In this document: positions 50,460 to 64,000 of the stretch, in pieces
Layout of the letters: each line of letters starts with the position of its first letter
Numbering within the stretch: position 1 is the stretch's first letter
Origin: Lingula anatina
Lineage: Eukaryota > Brachiopoda > Lingulata > Lingulida > Lingulidae
Direction: 5' to 3'
DNA length: 64,000 nucleotides
Assembly (NCBI RefSeq): GCF_001039355.2
Contig: NW_019773847.1
Span: forward strand, 347,394 to 411,393
Position numbers and translations under genes: made by a program
Notes under the pieces: model-generated
Seen by the model: the letters and a program-made list of their open reading frames with translations, nothing else
Told to the model about the DNA's origin: nothing
Database searches by the model: none

Positions 50460-51510
50460 CTAATTTGCACACACATCAAACATGGTGTTTGCAAATAATA
50501 TAATCATTTCCCCCCTAGCCCCCTCTCCTTTACAGGTGCAGAATATTGTAGCTACACATTGTGGCTCACAAATGTATTCTATACATGCCTGTTGTTCCTG
50601 TGATGCCCTCTCTAACTTTGCCTGCAACTTTCGCTGTTCCTGTAATGCCACAATATTTTGTTTTTTTCGATTCTGCCTCTCCAAATCTCTCAAGGGACCT
50701 GCTTTTCTTCTCTAGAAATGAGCAAAACATGACGACTTAAGTACTGTCACTTGAATAGATCTGTTATCCTAAATTAAGAAATTTGGTCTAAGCTCTATGC
50801 CAAATCAGTGCAGTTGTTCTAAAACATCCCTGCCTTTGACATATAGGTTAATAGGCCTGTTAAGGCTATGCATAGCTTTTTTTTATTAAGTTCTCTTTCC
50901 CCCCCCCCCCAAAAAAAAAATTTTAAGTATGCAGTACATTATACACGTGTCTCTAAAAAGTACAAGTCTCCTTTGTTATATGTTATGTTATGTTAGATGT
51001 TCACATGCCAGGGGAAATTCAAGATGACTTTCGTCAAAACTTCTAATATTCAAATGAAAAAGTTTGAAAAGCCAATTGTCGTTTTATTTTATGTTCAAAA
51101 GTCAAGAAAGAGGGGATCATTTCAGAGGTAACATAGAATAATAAATTTGAAAAACTAATTTGAATAGCAGAAGGAACTAAAGTCACCACATAAATAAATA
51201 TTGAAAAATATCGAAAATCCATGACTGGTCTTACAAAAAAGTTACATGTATAACTATATATGTATAATGTGTTTTGGAGACACATGGTCAGGTGATATAG
51301 ATGCCAATGGTTGCATAAGTACTACTACTGGTAGTACTAGTTGTACCGAAAAGCTTAGTTTGCTGATATATGTAAAGTCTATTTCCTTAAAGGTGTAATT
51401 CATTGACTCACTGCTTTAGCTTCTGATTCCGAAAAATAAACAAAAATAGAGCACCCGACTGCAAAAGATATGGCGCCCGCAAGAAAAAACCTAGATGCTG
51501 TTGACGACAT
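50460..51510 (-). CDS. PET117: PET117, cytochrome c oxidase assembly factor
   Basis: Small mitochondrial inner-membrane protein that works with COX15 in heme a supply to complex IV. Two exons, 51412-51510 and 50460-50711, join in phase 0 with a GTGAGT donor and a TTTCTAG acceptor. Exon 1 gives MSSTASRFFLAGAISFAVGC and on, a short N-terminus followed by one hydrophobic helix (residues ~8-27). Exon 2 carries PLRDLERQNRKKQNIVALQE, matching the vertebrate VIRDIERQIRKKENIRLLGE helix. The frame runs to 116 residues, against 81 in human. The last ~40 residues (Cys-rich, from ACIEYICEP) look unlike coding sequence; either a lineage extension or a missed splice. A possible GC donor follows the QEQQ codons. 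Confidence 0.75.
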
Positions 51511-51846
51511 CGTCTACCCTCAAGCCGGGCATCTGCTCTGCATGTATTTATTTGTAACTCCCTTAGTCTATTTGAACCACGTCACCTGATTGGTTGCAAT
51601 ATTCAACAGGAAGTTCAAGATTAGTGAAGATTGTTTGATCGTAAATTGGAATTTGCCAATAATTTTAATTGACTAAAAGGAATAAAGCGTTTTTCTACAG
51701 TGTACGTATCATATAGATATCTTTTGGCGTTTCCCTGACATGTGTGATTTTTTTGCAAATATTTTAACCAATGATATGCCGTCTTTTTGTTTGGGATAGG
51801 CGGCAGTTGCCAGGAATTCTGAATTACTATTTACACACATAAACAG
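51511..51846. promoter_or_regulatory. Bidirectional promoter region PET117 / DZANK1
   Basis: About 300 bases between the PET117 ATG (minus) and a probable untranslated first exon of DZANK1 (plus) ending at the GTAAGG donor at 51847. It contains ATTGG at 51589-51593 (a CCAAT box on the minus strand). Inferred from the head-to-head layout. Confidence 0.45.
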
Positions 51847-52346
51847 GTAAGGTGTTTCGTTAAATCTTTAAAAGGTATGGTAGTTTTCATTGCTTTAACA
51901 TTATATTTTGAAAATATCCTTTATGAGAAAACTTGAATTTGGAAAATGCTTTTTGGGCGACGTTACAAATCAAAAGGTGTGGATTTACAGTTGAAATTAG
52001 GATGCGCAGTGTCACTGACAGTCGGAGTGTGTTACATTATGTGTAGCTTTTCTATACAGACAGGCTCTTTAACCAGCCCACCACATTTCCTTTTTAATTT
52101 CCCAAGGCAGCATTGCATGGGAATCCCCGAGACATTTAATTACGTATCTGAATGTGCAATCATTTGTCAGACAGAGCATCTTATTATTAACCTTTGAATT
52201 CTTCAACGCACCCTGTCTTTGCCTTCCCCTCTAATATGTTCAAATGAGACTTTTAAAAGCATCATTTAAGAAATGTTTTTTTAACATGCTTATGTGAAAT
52301 ATGTAAAATAATCAAACATATATATATCTTGCAGAAAACCGCCATA

Positions 52347-61059
<8,713 letters not shown>

Positions 61060-62987
61060 GTAAGCATAGGAATTAAAAGTGCAATTTGATCATTATTTGC
61101 AAAAGGTCATGCCGTTTTACTAAAGGTTCAAACTCATGCAAATGATAATGAAAATTGGCATATTGTATTAGTTTTCTACACCGTCATTTAAGAGTCAGTC
61201 ATATTCAATTACCATCCTTCCCCACAGGGACACTTCACTTGCATACAGCTGATGAACTCTATCTTGTTTCACTAAGCTCACACAGTATCTCACAGTTGTT
61301 TATGATTTGCTCTGATCCGTGATATTTATGTAACAGCCAAAACCCGTTGTACAAATAGTTGCAGATCTGGTTACTTATTTCCAAAATTTAGTTCATCTAG
61401 GCAACATTTATTTATTGTTTTTTAACTTCTGTGATAAGGGAACATTGCTGTTCAGAAAAGTAGTGAAATAGATAAGAAGTTATTACTATATGCCCTTGGT
61501 TTGCATTTATAATTTAAGGCTCACAGTGAGAGCTAGGTGGACCTTTCTGTGATTGGTTTTCCTGGAAGTTTCAACGCTTCCTTTAATCAACTAGGTGTAA
61601 AATATGCAAAACTGTTGAGTCATGTGAAATGAGTGAGGAAAGACATCACATATATAAAAGTAAAACAAATCAAAAGTTAATTGAAAATTTTGTCTCTTTC
61701 AACATTTATCTGATGTTGATTACTAGCTAAGAAAGATTAGGTTGAAGGAAGAATGAATGGTACTTAAAAAGTAGTTTAAGTATTTCAAATCTTTTTGACC
61801 ATAAAAAAGGGCTGAAATAGAAAAAAAAAACACAGTGGTCATATTAATTTTTTATTTACATGACAAAAAATATTTTAGGAGTATTTTGTATTCACAGTGA
61901 TACTCAACATACAAATAAAAAATATAGATATATGAACAAAATTCAAGATATCTTTGATCAATTTTATTTAAAAAAATAGATTTGTCTTTAATATCATGTG
62001 ACCTTTCAGCTTAGTCTTAGATCAAAACTGTCTGAAGTAAGACTGAAAAGAAGTATATTTATCACATTAATATTTGTTTTAGTACAAAAGAGATACTTTT
62101 GCAGAGTAAATGCATTTACATTACAACTTGATTTATAAATAACAAATATAGATTTATGAACAAAATTCAAGTAAACTTTGGTATATTAATTCCCTTGTTT
62201 TAACTTAAACTTGAGATTAATTTTTAAACTGACTTGAAGGACTGATCTTGTCTGATTCACCATCTAACAATTAAAAATGGAAACTAAGTGCTCACTAATA
62301 GTGTTATCATTCATTTTTTTTTATAAATATAGCTTCCTTCAGATTGAGACAAATGATTATTTTACAGTGCACTAATGATGTGATATTTATATGAAGGCAA
62401 TTTGAAAACAAATAGGTGCAGGTGTAGGTGTTATTACATGATTATTAATGGACTTTATCACCAATTCAGTGGTGCCTCATCAAGAACAAAGTGAAAGAAT
62501 TTCAAGGAGTTTTTATGGCCCATTTCAAGGGCCTTTTGAACTCAAACAAGAGCAATTTACTGTCATTTATAAATGCACATACATGTACCAAAGTAAAATA
62601 GACATTATTACTAATATATACTTTATATTTGGACACATTTATGATAAAAAAATTTACAAATACTGAGAAACATAAAAAGAGTAGAATCAAGTGATGTCCA
62701 AACAATGTATTCTCCCTTTCTGTGAATTAATGTTTGCATTCAGGTTAAAAACTGTAAGAGTTAAATATTTTTTGACAAATTTGCTAAGTGAGGACAAAAA
62801 TGATGGAATACAAGCCTTTTTCAAGGCTTATAGGCAATTCAAGTACTTTTCAAGAACACAAACTGAACTCAAGGAGCAAATTTAAATTCAGGCACTTTTC
62901 AAGTCTGTACGAGCTCTGGGTGTTCCTGACTATAGTAAAGCCTCCTTTTTGTGTGTCATTTGCTGTATTATGTTCCTTTACAGTATT
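61060..62987. other. Region between the last visible DZANK1 exon and the GPCR
   Basis: AT-rich. A CCACAG acceptor at about 61223-61228 opens 16 codons to a stop (starts GHFTCIQLMN), which could act as an alternative last exon but has no family support. No ankyrin-like frame on the plus strand. Confidence 0.5.
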
Positions 62988-64000
62988 TTAGTCGTATGCC
63001 TTGCATAGCAGGAGACGAATAAATACCTTCCTAAACTGTTTATTCATCCCTGCGTATATAAAAGAATTCATTGCAGAGTTTGTATAAGCCAGTAAACAGA
63101 AGATGTGATAGAACATGCCGGGCACACGACCATATATGTCCACTGTATATATGGACAAAAGAGGAAACCAGCACACTAAAAATGTGATCCAAACCACAAA
63201 TAGATTTTTTGTTACTTTTTGATTCCTTTTGACCCTCACAGTTCCTCTTTTATGTAATTTTGTTTTCATTAGAAATGTTTCAGTACTAAACACACTCCTT
63301 GTTTCTGTCTCTGAGTTCAATTGGCTGTCAGGTATTGCACATTTTTGAGCCGAATCTGGGTTCTCTGAGGTTCTTTCCACTCTTTTATTTTGCTTGCAAA
63401 CTGCCTGCTGTTTCTGATTTCTGGTTTCAGTCTCTTTAAAAGAAGAAGGTGGTATATAATCATCCCGCCTCACCCATACTTCCTCTGGAACTTGATCCTT
63501 TTGTTCACAACTGGACTCTTCTTCATTTTCATTTTTTGTTGTGTTGCCCTGACATGTGACATATGAAGTGGAAGTTTCTGCTGCCATCAACTTATCCTGT
63601 TCCGAAATCTCTCTACTTTCTGTGGTGTTAATGGAAGTATTGTTTGTAATGGGGCTTGTTATGCATTTGTGGTGGCTCCTAGAGCTGTTGAGAAATCTGA
63701 TGATCTTCCAATAACAGACCATGGGGACTATAACTGCTGGTGGTGCTACGATAACATGAAGAATTGTTACAATAGATAGATAGGTGGTCATGTCATAAGC
63801 TACCATCATACATGTTCCAAATTTTACATTGTACCCAAGTTGACCAAAACCAGATGCAATTGGGAGCAATGCCAGCGCTGCCAAAACCCACGTCCCAACC
63901 AAACTGATCTTAATATTTCTTGTAGAGAAAATCTTCTCGTAAACATGGGACTGTTTCAGAATCAAGACATATCTGTTCATAGCAATTAATGCTAAGGCAA
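62988..64000 (-). CDS. Class A G-protein-coupled receptor (melatonin/moody-like), 5' part outside window
   Basis: The frame stays open to the window edge, so the amino half (TM1-TM3) is missing. The visible part starts at the end of TM3 with ALIAMNRYVLILK, an NRY in place of DRY as in melatonin receptors. TM4 (VGTWVLAALALLPIA), an extracellular loop with GQLGYNVKFGTC (conserved Cys), TM5, a very long polar third intracellular loop (~150 residues), TM6 with CWFP and TM7 with NSAMNSFIYAGMN follow, then a short tail ending LLLCKAYD. NSFIY replaces NPxxY. No intron in the visible third-loop-to-tail part. Ligand unknown; orphan invertebrate amine-, melatonin- and moody-type receptors share these traits. 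Confidence 0.9.
   Translation of the reverse strand, partial: ALALIAMNRYVLILKQSHVYEKIFSTRNIKISLVGTWVLAALALLPIASGFGQLGYNVKFGTCMMVAYDMTTYLSIVTILHVIVAPPAVIVPMVCYWKIIRFLNSSRSHHKCITSPITNNTSINTTESREISEQDKLMAAETSTSYVTCQGNTTKNENEEESSCEQKDQVPEEVWVRRDDYIPPSSFKETETRNQKQQAVCKQNKRVERTSENPDSAQKCAIPDSQLNSETETRSVFSTETFLMKTKLHKRGTVRVKRNQKVTKNLFVVWITFLVCWFPLLSIYTVDIYGRVPGMFYHIFCLLAYTNSAMNSFIYAGMNKQFRKVFIRLLLCKAYD

Noticed and set aside
51946-52197. 83-codon plus-strand frame with a hydrophobic stretch upstream of DZANK1
   Set aside because: Considered as an N-terminal exon, but it begins at a TTG, lacks a suitable donor and ends before the true DZANK1 start exon.

Overview
This is a window of animal nuclear DNA: AT-rich, with many small exons, GT-AG introns and vertebrate-like gene families. 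Gene content, high polymorphism and small inverted-repeat elements fit a marine lophotrochozoan, most likely a bivalve mollusc; that is inference. The sequence is an older-style draft, with one 618-base gap at 4091-4708 and single-N joins at 3046, 34632 and 36710.

Layout. 66-22678 (minus) holds most of a hypoxia-inducible factor alpha gene: bHLH, PAS-A, PAS-B and both oxygen-dependent degradation prolines. The C-terminal exons lie left of the window. It has two candidate first exons. 25646-46014 (minus) is a YLPM1 orthologue, rebuilt here as 21 exons and 1,398 codons. It has a Q/G/P-rich disordered half, an RE/RD/RS-rich tract and a C-terminal P-loop kinase-like domain. Its exons 11-18 appear twice in a ~5.6 kb direct duplication joined at one N, probably two unmerged haplotypes. 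46975-48348 (plus) is a two-exon crotonase-fold protein that has lost both classical catalytic glutamates. 49632-50291 (minus) is SENP8/NEDP1. Just upstream on the same strand is the small gene PET117 (50460-51510), found by joining two short exons. DZANK1 (plus, from 52347) is head-to-head with PET117; 15 coding exons cover its N-terminal domain and five zinc ribbons, but its ankyrin exons are not seen. 62988-64000 (minus) is the 3' part of a rhodopsin-class GPCR.

The genes form no single pathway. HIF-alpha is the oxygen-response regulator, PET117 serves cytochrome c oxidase assembly, SENP8 acts on NEDD8 (which activates the cullin ligases, including the one that destroys HIF), YLPM1 is a nuclear RNA/phosphatase-associated protein and DZANK1 is a ciliary/transport protein. 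Three head-to-head or close tandem arrangements (YLPM1/crotonase, PET117/DZANK1, PET117/SENP8) suggest shared promoters. Mobile DNA is limited to short non-autonomous inverted-repeat elements. I found no CRISPR, rRNA or tRNA genes and no unmistakably new multi-gene system. The most useful observations are the alternative HIF start, the variant HIF degradation motifs, the YLPM1 duplication and the PET117-SENP8 arrangement.
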